A model generated the notes under the pieces. It ran no database searches, was not told the DNA's origin, and saw only the letters and a list, made by a program, of their open reading frames with translations. A stretch of 19,902 nt of DNA, from assembly GCA_964396385.1 (NCBI GenBank), contig CAYNFH010000119.1, positions 1 through 19,902 of the forward strand. The letters run 5' to 3'. The DNA comes from CAYNFH01 sp964396385. GTDB lineage: Bacteria; Armatimonadota; Chthonomonadetes; Chthonomonadales; CAJBBX01. The translations under genes were made by a program, and so were the position numbers. This document shows, one piece after another, positions 1 through 7,123 of the stretch (positions are counted from its first letter, which is position 1; every line of letters starts with the position of its first letter).

Positions 1-663
1 GACCTCGTCACCGCTCAATTACACGACGCACAACCACAGACGACCATCGCCGCCGGAAGCCACTATGCCACCGGCGGCGCCCTCTGCAAGCGTATCCTGG
101 TAGCGAATCAGACGATCATCGCGACGCAGAACAACATCGAGCTTTCCGGCACCTACCCGCTTCCAGAGGCGCAGCTCGACAGGTTCGCGGCGCGCATCTC
201 CATCGGCTACCCCGGGCACGACGATGAGCGGCGCATTCTGGAGAACCAGGTCCATACGCGTCCCGTCGATGCCATTGTGCCCGTGGTGGATGCGGAAGAG
301 GTGGTGCAGCTCCAGAACGCGGTAAGGGACATCCACGTTGACGGCTCGCTACGAGACTACATCCTGGAGATTAACTCTGCTACGCGCTCTCATCCGGCGG
401 TGGCGCTCGGGGCCAGCCCTCGCGGATCGCTGGGGCTTATGTACACCGCACAGGCCGTCGCCGCGATCTGCGGTCGGAGCTACATGGTTCCGGACGACGT
501 GAAGGAGATGGCCGTGCCGGTTCTCGCCCACCGCATCATCGTGCGGCCGGAGCACCGCGCCCGGGGCGTCGGCGGGGAGACGGTGGTGCAGGAGATCCTC
601 CAGCGCGTCCCCGTACCCGTTCGCCCGGTGACGCGACCACAGCCGGCCGTCGAGCGCGTATAG
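1..663 (+). CDS. MoxR-type AAA+ ATPase, C-terminal part (5' end outside window)
   Basis: This is an open frame from base 1 with no start, so the gene enters from the left; 220 residues are visible. MoxR ATPases act as chaperone-like AAA+ machines, usually beside DUF58/VWA proteins. The sensor 1 segment reads ATQNNIE (usual family form ATQNPIE). It is followed by the hallmark GTYPLPEAQLDRF and ISIGYPGHDDE, and then by the lid domain with the sensor 2 segment SPRGSLGLMYTAQA and VPDDVKEMAVPVLAHRI. The Walker A and B motifs lie upstream of the window. Between the QTTI strand and ATQNN there are about 24 residues, where the family usually has about 14, so a short insertion is present. The gene is first in the moxR-DUF58-transglutaminase set and is separated from the DUF58 gene by a structured 125-bp gap. 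Confidence 0.93.
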   Translation, partial: DLVTAQLHDAQPQTTIAAGSHYATGGALCKRILVANQTIIATQNNIELSGTYPLPEAQLDRFAARISIGYPGHDDERRILENQVHTRPVDAIVPVVDAEEVVQLQNAVRDIHVDGSLRDYILEINSATRSHPAVALGASPRGSLGLMYTAQAVAAICGRSYMVPDDVKEMAVPVLAHRIIVRPEHRARGVGGETVVQEILQRVPVPVRPVTRPQPAVERV

Positions 664-699
664 TAGTCTATCACGTGGAAATTCAACGGCGGCGAAACA

Positions 700-758
700 C
701 CGAGTAGCGGCGGGCGACCCTGCCCGCCCCCCGGGCACGGAAGCCCGGGGCTACTCGG
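700..758. repeat. Perfect three-way-junction palindrome
   Basis: The outer arms CCGAGTAG (700-707) and CTACTCGG (751-758) pair perfectly. They enclose two further perfect hairpins: GGCGGGC/GCCCGCC (709-715 with 722-728, 6-nt loop) and CCCCGGGC/GCCCGGGG (729-736 with 743-750, 6-nt loop). Only base 708 is unpaired at the junction. The element lies between moxR and the DUF58 gene and has no T-run, so it is not a classical terminator. Its form suggests a dispersed REP- or MITE-like element or an mRNA processing structure, but that role is inferred. Confidence 0.8.
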
Positions 759-788
759 CTAGTCGCGGCCATCAAACGGTCAGCCGCC

Positions 789-2024
789 ATGCAGCGCGTC
801 AAGTGGTTCGCGATCTTCATCTCGTTCTTCTTCATCACCATCTCCGGCGCGCTCACCGGCCAGCGACAGATGTTCTTTATGGCCGGTATCCTGCTGATGC
901 TCCCCGCGGTGAGTTACCTACTGGGGATGTTCGCGCTCCAGCACCTGGAGTTTTCGCGCGAGGTGCCCTCCAGCGGGTGGGACGGAGAGTCGGTGGAGTT
1001 CGCGCTCATCGTCCACTCTCGCAACCGCCTGCCCCGCATGTTCCTTCAGGTGCGCGATCAACTGCCGGAGTGGCTGGTTCCGGAGGACCCGGAGCCGACG
1101 TACTTCAATGCCCCCCCCATGGCAAGAACGCGGGTCCCCTACTGGGTGCAATTGAACAAGCGCGGTGCGTATAAACTCGAGTACCTTACCATCACGGCGC
1201 TGGACCCGCTGGGCATCTTCGCCTTCTCCAAGCGAGTACACGCGGAGGCGGAAGTGCTGGTGCTGCCGGTGCCGGAGCCGATGGTGAACCTGGCCACGAG
1301 CGGCGCAGACCGATACGGGTTCCGCGAGGTTTATCTGGCGTCCGCCCGCGGGTCCGGCATCGATCCGGATGGCGTGCGGGAGTACATTCCGGGTGATCCG
1401 CTCCGTCGGATGCACTGGAAGTCCACCGCCCGTACCGGCCGCCTGAATGTTATCGAGTTTGAAGAGGCAAGGGCGCTCAATGTGGTGATGGCCCTGGACG
1501 TTCACCGTTCGATACAGGTCGGCCGCGGCAAGGCGTCGACTTTTGAATACCTGGTACGGGCAGCCGCGTCGGTGGCCCAGTCCGCCGTACGAGAGGGAGC
1601 CACCGTCAAGCTGATGGCAGGCGAGAGGCTGACCGAAGGCACGGGCCGCGGCAGCAATCAGCTCTACGGGATCCTCTCGGAGCTCGCACGCGCAGAACCG
1701 GATTCGGACTTCAGGCTCAGCGAGCTGCTGATTGGCCGGCTGGGCGCGCTGCCGGCCGGGACCACGCTGGTGCTGTTGACGAGCGGCGTGGACGCAAGAC
1801 TGCCGGACGCCGTCTCGCGCTACACGGCCGACGGCCGCCAGGTGGTGGTGATCTACGCCGACCCGTCCGGATTCGCGCGGACCGGCCACTCGCCCAGGCG
1901 GGAGGATGTCCGCGACCTGCTGGAAGGACTGCTGGCATCGAGCGCCGTTCCGTATATCATCCGGCAGAATGAGGCGAACCAGATCCGCCCGGAGACAGTA
2001 GAAGATGTCCGTTTCATACAGTAA
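789..2024 (+). CDS. DUF58 domain protein
   Basis: A 411-aa membrane-anchored protein of the DUF58 family. The N-terminus has two hydrophobic segments (about residues 7-24 and 29-50). A beta-rich region follows, with the 'EYLTITALDPLGIF' type strand seen in the family. The diagnostic block at about residues 192-216 reads DPDGVREYIPGDPLRR followed by MHWKSTARTGRL. The C-terminal half is VWA-like (VVMALDVHRS, then LVLLTSGVDARLPDA), lacking a complete MIDAS in the visible motif DVHRS. DUF58 proteins are regularly encoded between a MoxR ATPase and a transglutaminase, as here, and are thought to be MoxR clients. The start ATG has no strong Shine-Dalgarno. The 3' end overlaps the next gene by 20 bases, implying coupled translation. 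Confidence 0.9.
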   Translation: MQRVKWFAIFISFFFITISGALTGQRQMFFMAGILLMLPAVSYLLGMFALQHLEFSREVPSSGWDGESVEFALIVHSRNRLPRMFLQVRDQLPEWLVPEDPEPTYFNAPPMARTRVPYWVQLNKRGAYKLEYLTITALDPLGIFAFSKRVHAEAEVLVLPVPEPMVNLATSGADRYGFREVYLASARGSGIDPDGVREYIPGDPLRRMHWKSTARTGRLNVIEFEEARALNVVMALDVHRSIQVGRGKASTFEYLVRAAASVAQSAVREGATVKLMAGERLTEGTGRGSNQLYGILSELARAEPDSDFRLSELLIGRLGALPAGTTLVLLTSGVDARLPDAVSRYTADGRQVVVIYADPSGFARTGHSPRREDVRDLLEGLLASSAVPYIIRQNEANQIRPETVEDVRFIQ

Positions 2025-4197
2025 TCGAACGGTGGCCCAGCCCGCGGTGGAGGAGATCCCACCGCCGTCGCTGCCAATGTACCTGGCTTCGCTCACCGTC
2101 ACCCTCTGCGGACTGCTGGCCGCGGGGTTGGCGCTCTACGACACCGGCTTCGTGGCCCTGATCATCGGCCTCGCGGTGGTTGGCTACGGGGTGAGCTTCT
2201 TTACCCGCCAGCAGAGCGTCCATCCGCGCTCCATCGCCATTCCGGGCGCGATCCTCTGCGCATGCCTCCTGCTCATAGGCATTCGGAGCGACCAGCTCAT
2301 CCCTCTGCTCGCTCCAACGGAAGCCGCGGAAAATCCCATGGCGACTATCCCGGTCATGCTGTCGTGGCTCGCGGTGTTTCTCTCGTTTGTGCTGGTCTCC
2401 GATAGCTGGCTGCTGTTCGCCTGCGTGCCGACGATCGCGCTGTTCGGCGTCGTCGGTCCGATGACCACCGATGGATCACTGGTTCTCTACTTCGGCGTCG
2501 CGGTTACCGCCGCTTCGTTCATGCTGGTCCACGAGAACTTCCTTCGTACCCGGCGCACGCGCCAACGCAGCAGCCGGCGTTTCGCTGATCATATCCTGTT
2601 CGCAGGCCAGGTGCAGATCGCGGCCGCCTGCGGGCTCGGCGCCATCTTCCTGGCCTGGCTTGCGTCGCCTCTCTTTGAGGCGTTCGGCTCCTTCCTTCCG
2701 GTCCGCCCGCTGCTGGTCACCTCCCGGCCCCCTGCGGCGGACCGCACGGTCACTACCCCTACGCATTACATGGAGATGCCCGAGCTCACCATGGGCGGCG
2801 CGTCCCCTCACCTGAGCAACGAGGTGGTAATGCGCGTGAAAGCGCCGTACGGTTCCTACTGGCGCGGCGCAACGTTCAACAAGTATGCGGGACGCTCGTG
2901 GCAGAACACGTTGAACACCGTGGCCGAAGTGCAGCCTCAGCCCTCCTCAGAGGCGGCGGTCATCCTGGGCGATTCTCCTCCATCTACCGACCATACCTTC
3001 CGCATAGCCGCGACGCCGTACACCCAGGCCGGGAGGGGCTCTCACCGGCTGCATCAGCGGTTCCACCTTGTCGGACGCAGCGTCTTCAACCAGGTGTATG
3101 CGGCTCCAGAGTGCAGGGTGGTAGAGCTGGAGGCTCCGCGCATCGGAGTGGACGGGGCGGGAGCTATAACCGTAGAGCCTGCCATTCAATCCCAGTTTTA
3201 TGAAGTTGACTCGGACGTTCCGGACGATCGGCCGGAGACGCTGCGCAAGGCCCCCCCGAACTACCCGGCTGAGATCGTGGCCCACTATCTGAAGGACCAG
3301 ACAGATATTGGTACGCCGATCGAACAGGTACGCCAGACCGCGGAGGAGGTAACCCGCGGCGCCCCAACCGTCTATGACAAGGTCGAGGCGCTCAAGGAGT
3401 GGGTGGGCCGACAATGCAAATACAACTCTGAATCGCCGGCCGTTCCGCCCGGCGCGGAAGTGGTCACCTACTTCCTCTTTACCGGCAAGCAAGGCGACTG
3501 CAATAGCTTCGGAACCGCGCTCGCCATCCTGTGCCGGAGCATCGGTATCCCCGCCCGAGTCGCGACCGGCTTCATCCCCGGCGTGTTCGACCCACAGAAC
3601 GGCGAGTATCAAGTACACGACAAGGATCGGCACCTCTGGACCGAAGTGTACTTCCCTAACTCCGGCTGGATCCGTTTTGACGCGACCGAGGACGCGCAGG
3701 ACATAAGCTCAAACGACGATCTGGGCGTGCGCAAAGCTTCCCTCACGGCGTTCCTGTTTCAGCGCGGTTGGCTCCCGCCCGTGGCGCTCCTCTTGTTTGC
3801 CGGCCTGTTGGGCTTTGTGCTCAAGACGGAAGTATGGGACCGGTATCGCCCACGTCGCTCCAAGGCGCAGCGGCTCGGGATGCCGGAGACGAACCTGGAT
3901 ATTCTCTCAGTGTACGAGGACGTCTGCCGCATGCTGGGCCGGCGCGGCCAGCCGCGGCCCCTATACGTCACGCCAAGTGAGTACGTGAAGCGGCTAAAGG
4001 ACTCGGCCTTTGCAGAGTCCTCGACGCTGGACGGGATGGACCAGCTAACCCACCTGGTGAACCGCTTCCGTTACAGCGGGGAGGCCGCGAGCACGGACCA
4101 CGTGCGGCAGGCCCGGGTGCTTGAGGCGGTGATACGTGCCGGCCTGAAGCGGAGAGCTCCATCGCGCGCTTTGAGCGCGGTGACGGGCAGTCCTTAG
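2005..4197 (+). CDS. Membrane transglutaminase-like protein (TgpA/DUF3488 type)
   Basis: A 730-aa protein. The N-terminal region has about seven membrane segments (roughly 25-46, 48-66, 78-94, 115-131, 134-152, 158-175, 200-221). A long periplasmic region follows, carrying a transglutaminase-like core. The catalytic triad is visible as Cys499 in GKQGDCNSFG, His543 in DRHLWTEVYF and Asp559 in IRFDATED. One more membrane segment (about 589-609) precedes a cytoplasmic tail with the YVTPSEYVKRL pattern of DUF4129. The architecture and length match TgpA-type proteins, which always sit beside MoxR and DUF58 genes. The natural substrate is not known from sequence. GGAG lies about 10 bases before the ATG, inside the DUF58 gene. 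The intact triad argues for an active enzyme. Confidence 0.9.
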   Translation: MSVSYSNRTVAQPAVEEIPPPSLPMYLASLTVTLCGLLAAGLALYDTGFVALIIGLAVVGYGVSFFTRQQSVHPRSIAIPGAILCACLLLIGIRSDQLIPLLAPTEAAENPMATIPVMLSWLAVFLSFVLVSDSWLLFACVPTIALFGVVGPMTTDGSLVLYFGVAVTAASFMLVHENFLRTRRTRQRSSRRFADHILFAGQVQIAAACGLGAIFLAWLASPLFEAFGSFLPVRPLLVTSRPPAADRTVTTPTHYMEMPELTMGGASPHLSNEVVMRVKAPYGSYWRGATFNKYAGRSWQNTLNTVAEVQPQPSSEAAVILGDSPPSTDHTFRIAATPYTQAGRGSHRLHQRFHLVGRSVFNQVYAAPECRVVELEAPRIGVDGAGAITVEPAIQSQFYEVDSDVPDDRPETLRKAPPNYPAEIVAHYLKDQTDIGTPIEQVRQTAEEVTRGAPTVYDKVEALKEWVGRQCKYNSESPAVPPGAEVVTYFLFTGKQGDCNSFGTALAILCRSIGIPARVATGFIPGVFDPQNGEYQVHDKDRHLWTEVYFPNSGWIRFDATEDAQDISSNDDLGVRKASLTAFLFQRGWLPPVALLLFAGLLGFVLKTEVWDRYRPRRSKAQRLGMPETNLDILSVYEDVCRMLGRRGQPRPLYVTPSEYVKRLKDSAFAESSTLDGMDQLTHLVNRFRYSGEAASTDHVRQARVLEAVIRAGLKRRAPSRALSAVTGSP

Positions 4198-5303
4198 TGT
4201 CTGCCGAGATAATCTATGGCCCCGCGACCCGGGACCGGCTACTAAGTCCGCTCCGCACGGTCTACCTCCTGTACGGAGAAGATGACCGCCAGAAGGACGA
4301 GACCATCGAGTTTCTCCGCGACCGGTGCGTGGACCCCTCGTTCACGGACTTCGACTTTGAAGCGGTAGACGTCTCCACTCACACCCCCACAGCCATCCTC
4401 GCCGCGGCCAACATGGCGCCGTTTGGCTCAGAACGCCGCTTGGTTGTCGTTCGCGGGGCCGAGCTCTTGCGGCGCCGGGAGCGTGTCTCCGACGCCGAAC
4501 AGCTCGCCGAAGGAATCGCCCAACTAGGCTCGGCGAGCTGCCTTGTGCTCCGCGCTTCCGCCGGGGAGGACGAGGCAAAGCGCGGCAAGACGGTGATCAC
4601 CTCCAGGTTGGATGCCGCGGTACGGGCACGCGGCTTTCTGGTCAAGTGCCGCAGCCTGGGCGTAGAGGACCTGCAGGAGCTCGCCATCGCGAAGACGCGA
4701 GCGGAGGGCAAGATTCTCCATCCCGATGCGGCCGAGCGGCTGGTGCAGGCGGCGGGAGGGGACCGCGACACGCTGGACAACGAGCTGGAGAAGGCTATCT
4801 GCTACGTGGGTGAGAGGCCGCACATCGGTCTGACCGACGTGGATGCGGTCTGCAGCTACGACGCTGAGGACGTTATGTTCAAGCTGGTGGACGCGGTGGG
4901 CCAGCGCAACGCGGACCGGGCACTGGCGCTGCTGGAAGAGACCCTCCGCTATGACACTAAGCCGCAGAGCGTGGCCGGCCGGCTTCTATCGCTCTTGACT
5001 CGCCAGTTCCGGCTGCTCTGGCAGGCGCGCGAGCTTATGGCCCGGCGGATCGAAGCCGGGGCGATCCGCCAGCTACCAGCCGAGGTGGCATCCGAGCTGC
5101 CCGCGGAGGGAAGCATCGCGGGCATGGCGTGGAAGGCCGGAGACCTGTTCCGGCAGGCGCGCGGGTGGGACCGGGCGAGTCTAGTCTATGCGTTCGAACA
5201 GCTCGTGGCCACGGATCTAGCGAACAAGGGAGGCGAAGAGGGCAGCGAGGACGTGGTGACCAACCTGAAGCTGCTGGTGGTAAGGCTATGCAGTAAGGGA
5301 TGA
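4197..5303 (+). CDS. holA: DNA polymerase III subunit delta
   Basis: A 368-aa clamp-loader subunit that opens the beta sliding clamp. The N-terminus has the family features: TVYLLYGEDDRQKDETIE (the degenerate P-loop region), then AAANMAPFGSERRLVVVRGAELL. The middle carries GKTVITSRLDAAVRARG followed by AERLVQAAGGDRDTLDNELEKA. The C-terminal helical domain has MFKLVDAVGQRNADRALALL and RLLSLLTRQFRLLWQARELM. The start is GTG, sharing its first base with the last base of the transglutaminase stop (TAGTG), so translation is coupled to that gene. This unusual linkage puts a replication gene at the tail of a membrane operon. It ends in TGA, convergent with rpsT and separated by 24 bp. Confidence 0.93.
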   Translation: MSAEIIYGPATRDRLLSPLRTVYLLYGEDDRQKDETIEFLRDRCVDPSFTDFDFEAVDVSTHTPTAILAAANMAPFGSERRLVVVRGAELLRRRERVSDAEQLAEGIAQLGSASCLVLRASAGEDEAKRGKTVITSRLDAAVRARGFLVKCRSLGVEDLQELAIAKTRAEGKILHPDAAERLVQAAGGDRDTLDNELEKAICYVGERPHIGLTDVDAVCSYDAEDVMFKLVDAVGQRNADRALALLEETLRYDTKPQSVAGRLLSLLTRQFRLLWQARELMARRIEAGAIRQLPAEVASELPAEGSIAGMAWKAGDLFRQARGWDRASLVYAFEQLVATDLANKGGEEGSEDVVTNLKLLVVRLCSKG

Positions 5304-5336
5304 GTTTCCGGATTCATCCCTCATCCTTCATCCCTT
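5295..5336. repeat. Heptamer array with inverted arm between holA and rpsT
   Basis: TCATCCC, TCATCCT and TCATCCC run in tandem at 5314-5334. The arm AAGGGATGA at 5295-5303 is the exact reverse complement of TCATCCCTT at 5328-5336, and AGGGATGA also pairs with 5314-5321 across a 10-nt loop. The holA stop TGA (5301-5303) lies in the left arm and the rpsT stop (5328-5330, minus) in the right. It could act as a bidirectional terminator hairpin, although no T-run follows. Confidence 0.7.
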
Positions 5337-5603
5337 TCCTGCGGCGGCCTTGTGCGCCCGCTTCATGAGGCGGGACTTCCGGCGCGCAGCAGCGTTCTTG
5401 TGGATGATCCCGCGCTCTGCGGTCTTGTCGATCACGCTCACGCCTTTGCTCACCGCCGCGGTTATGGCCTGAGCATCCCCCGCGTCGATCGCGGTCTTCG
5501 CGCGCTTGATGAATGTCTTCATCGCCGACTTGGCGGACACATTGCGCAGGTGGTTCTTGCGCGACTTCTTTACATCCTTAACAACGGACTTTATATTCGG
5601 CAT
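5328..5603 (-). CDS. rpsT: 30S ribosomal protein S20
   Basis: A 91-aa small-subunit protein that binds 16S rRNA early in assembly. It starts MPNIKSVVKDVKKSRKNHLR and continues with AKSAMKTFIKRAKTAID, then KGVSVIDKTAERGIIHKNAA and RRKSRLMKRAHKA, all typical of S20; family length is about 85-95. The frame is open further upstream, but the ATG at 5603 is chosen because the S20 N-terminus begins there and AGGAG lies 8-9 bases before it. It has its own promoter in the gap after the J-like gene. The last residues (KG) and the TGA stop are encoded inside the heptamer array shared with holA. Confidence 0.97.
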   Translation of the reverse strand: MPNIKSVVKDVKKSRKNHLRNVSAKSAMKTFIKRAKTAIDAGDAQAITAAVSKGVSVIDKTAERGIIHKNAAARRKSRLMKRAHKAAAGKG

Positions 5604-5631
5604 CCAGTCTTCTCCTGATTCAAACCGGCAG

Positions 5632-5640
5632 AGTATACCA
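5632..5640 (-). promoter_or_regulatory. Extended -10 promoter of rpsT
   Basis: On the minus strand TGGTATACT is an extended -10 element (TG-n-TATACT). No good -35 hexamer is visible at 16-18 bp. Transcription would begin near 5625, giving a leader of about 22 bases with the AGGAG ribosome site. Confidence 0.5.
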
Positions 5641-5646
5641 CGGAAT

Positions 5647-6144
5647 TCACAGCTCCAGCTTATCGAATCGCCCGCAGGTGGGATCCAGGGTGTCACGCAG
5701 TGCGTTATACGCCACGTCTACCCGCTTGAAGATCTCTTTGGCCGCTTGTTGCTCCTCAGATCCCTCCGGGAAGCGATCGGGGGCACAGCGGTTCGCCAGC
5801 TTATTGTAGGCCGCCTCCACAGTCTCCAGGTCCGAGCCTTCCGGAACGCCCAGGATCCGGTAGTGCGTGGAGAGGGCGCTGGCAGGTACGGCGCCCGTCG
5901 CCATTTCAGGCCCGGTAGTGGTCGGCTGCTTCGCGGATGCGGCTGGCCGGCCGGAGGCTACTTCCTCGGGTGTGCGAAGGGCCGGGCGGATGTCCGCGGG
6001 GTCGTTCAGCTCCTTGAGCGCGTCGCGTTGAGCGCGTCGCTCGAGATGCTGCTGCGCCTCCTCTTCGTCGATGCGGTCCAGCCGCTCCTTCAGCGCATTG
6101 ATCTGGCCAATGGCGATATTGCGCAGCCGCCTGGACAGGCTCAT
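5647..6144 (-). CDS. Degenerate J-domain protein with PspA-like N-terminal helix
   Basis: 165 aa. The C-terminal part (about 92-153) has the J-domain layout: THYRILGVPEGSDLETVEAAY, then KLANRCAPDRFPEGSEEQQ, then KEIFKRVDVAYNALRDTLDP. The invariant HPD tripeptide that stimulates Hsp70 ATPase is APD here (Ala121-Pro-Asp), so it probably cannot drive an Hsp70 cycle in the usual way. The N-terminus MSLSRRLRNIAIGQINALKE resembles the amphipathic first helix of PspA/Vipp1, followed by an acidic coiled stretch and a low-complexity linker. The start at 6144 is preferred over ATG 6159 because GAGAGG lies about 7 bases before it. It is third in the run pspA, coiled-coil gene, this gene. The chloroplast Vipp1 partner CDJ2 is a J-protein, so a PspA-linked role is plausible but inferred. 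Confidence 0.75.
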   Translation of the reverse strand: MSLSRRLRNIAIGQINALKERLDRIDEEEAQQHLERRAQRDALKELNDPADIRPALRTPEEVASGRPAASAKQPTTTGPEMATGAVPASALSTHYRILGVPEGSDLETVEAAYNKLANRCAPDRFPEGSEEQQAAKEIFKRVDVAYNALRDTLDPTCGRFDKLEL

Positions 6145-6192
6145 TCCATCCCTCTCCATATCTGAACGCAGCCACCTGGACGTGCGTCCCGG

Positions 6193-7029
6193 CTATATTT
6201 GCTGCTGGTTCACGCTCTCGCCCTCGGTGGCCAGGGCCTCGGTGACGCTGTGATCCAGAAGGTCGATCTCATTGTTGAGGCTGCTGAGCTCCTGGTACAG
6301 CCCCTCGCTCACGCTGGCAGCGCTCGCCACGTCCGCCGTCTTGATGCGGATCACCTTCGCCTTCCAGCTCGCAAAAGTGGCTTCAACGTTCTCGAGCTGG
6401 CTGTCGATGCGCGCTCCCGCCTGCGTGATGGCCCGGTAAGTCTCCAGCTCCGCCTCGCGCGCCTTCAACGCCTGCTCGTACTGTCCGCGAGTCACGGTGT
6501 CGCTGGTGGAATCGATGCGCTTGCGCAGGTTGTTGCAGTAGGCGGTGAGCGCCTTCTCATCCACGTTGCGCAGGTAGCGAACAAGCTGCTGCTTGCGGGT
6601 ACCAAGCCCCATGGCCCTCCGCACAAGCGGCCCCACGTGCGCAGCTATCTTCTCCAGGTCCTCCCGCGCGTAGCTGGGCACATCCTGCCCGCGCGCCTCC
6701 CGTACCACCTCCTTCTGAAGCTGAAGGATGTAGCGGAGCCGCTGGCGGGTCTCAAAGTCCATCTTCTCCAGCAGGTCCTCTACCTGCTGGTCGGTTAGCG
6801 CCTCCGATCGCTCCTCCCGGTGTCGGAACAGCCGGCGCAGATACTCCTCGTCATGGAGCCGCGCGTAGAGCAGCCCAACCTGGCAAAGAGCGGCTGCAAC
6901 AAGAGGCAGCGGAGAGTGCATCCAGTAACAAACCACCCCTCCCGCCGCCCAAAGGAGCAGTGAGAGAGGTGACTTTAGGACGCTTCCGGCAACGTAGCGT
7001 AACCTGGCAGAACTGGAGAGATCACCCAC
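6193..7029 (-). CDS. Two-TM membrane protein with long cytoplasmic coiled coil
   Basis: 278 aa; I recognise no family. Two hydrophobic segments form a hairpin near the N-terminus (about 21-36 and 40-57). About 220 charged, mostly helical residues follow, rich in Glu, Arg, Lys and Leu (for example EALTDQQVEDLLEKMDFETR and QALKAREAELETYRAITQAG), ending in ALATEGESVNQQQI. It lies 93 bp downstream of pspA and 48 bp before the J-like gene. That position suggests a membrane partner of PspA with a role comparable to PspB/C-type anchors, but no homology is claimed. The start is GTG at 7027-7029 without a clear Shine-Dalgarno. It may be longer or shorter by a few codons. The intervening gap holds a tandem-repeat element. 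Confidence 0.8.
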   Translation of the reverse strand: MGDLSSSARLRYVAGSVLKSPLSLLLWAAGGVVCYWMHSPLPLVAAALCQVGLLYARLHDEEYLRRLFRHREERSEALTDQQVEDLLEKMDFETRQRLRYILQLQKEVVREARGQDVPSYAREDLEKIAAHVGPLVRRAMGLGTRKQQLVRYLRNVDEKALTAYCNNLRKRIDSTSDTVTRGQYEQALKAREAELETYRAITQAGARIDSQLENVEATFASWKAKVIRIKTADVASAASVSEGLYQELSSLNNEIDLLDHSVTEALATEGESVNQQQI

Positions 7030-7048
7030 CGGCGAACTCGCTAGGAGA

Positions 7049-7123
7049 GTAAATGGCTAAATACGCAAATGAGTGTACGCGGGCTTCCGAACGGTACACC
7101 CATTTACCCATTTACCTATTTAC
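7049..7123. repeat. Octamer array with inverted arm between pspA and the coiled-coil gene
   Basis: CCATTTAC, CCATTTAC and CTATTTAC run in tandem at 7100-7123. Their reverse complement GTAAATGG occurs at 7049-7056. Inside, GTGTAC (7073-7078) pairs with GTACAC (7094-7099), extending the stem next to the first octamer. The last unit shares its final base with the pspA stop codon (7123-7125). It could weaken read-through from pspA into the next gene. Confidence 0.7.

Noticed and set aside
700..758. Could the cloverleaf be a tRNA or tRNA-like gene
   Set aside because: It has only three stems, 59 bases, no T-arm TTC motif, no anticodon loop of seven and no acceptor length of seven plus CCA.
918..2102. 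Minus-strand open frame opposite the DUF58 gene
   Set aside because: The plus frame carries the DUF58 signature. The minus product is rich in His, Arg and Gly with no domain features.
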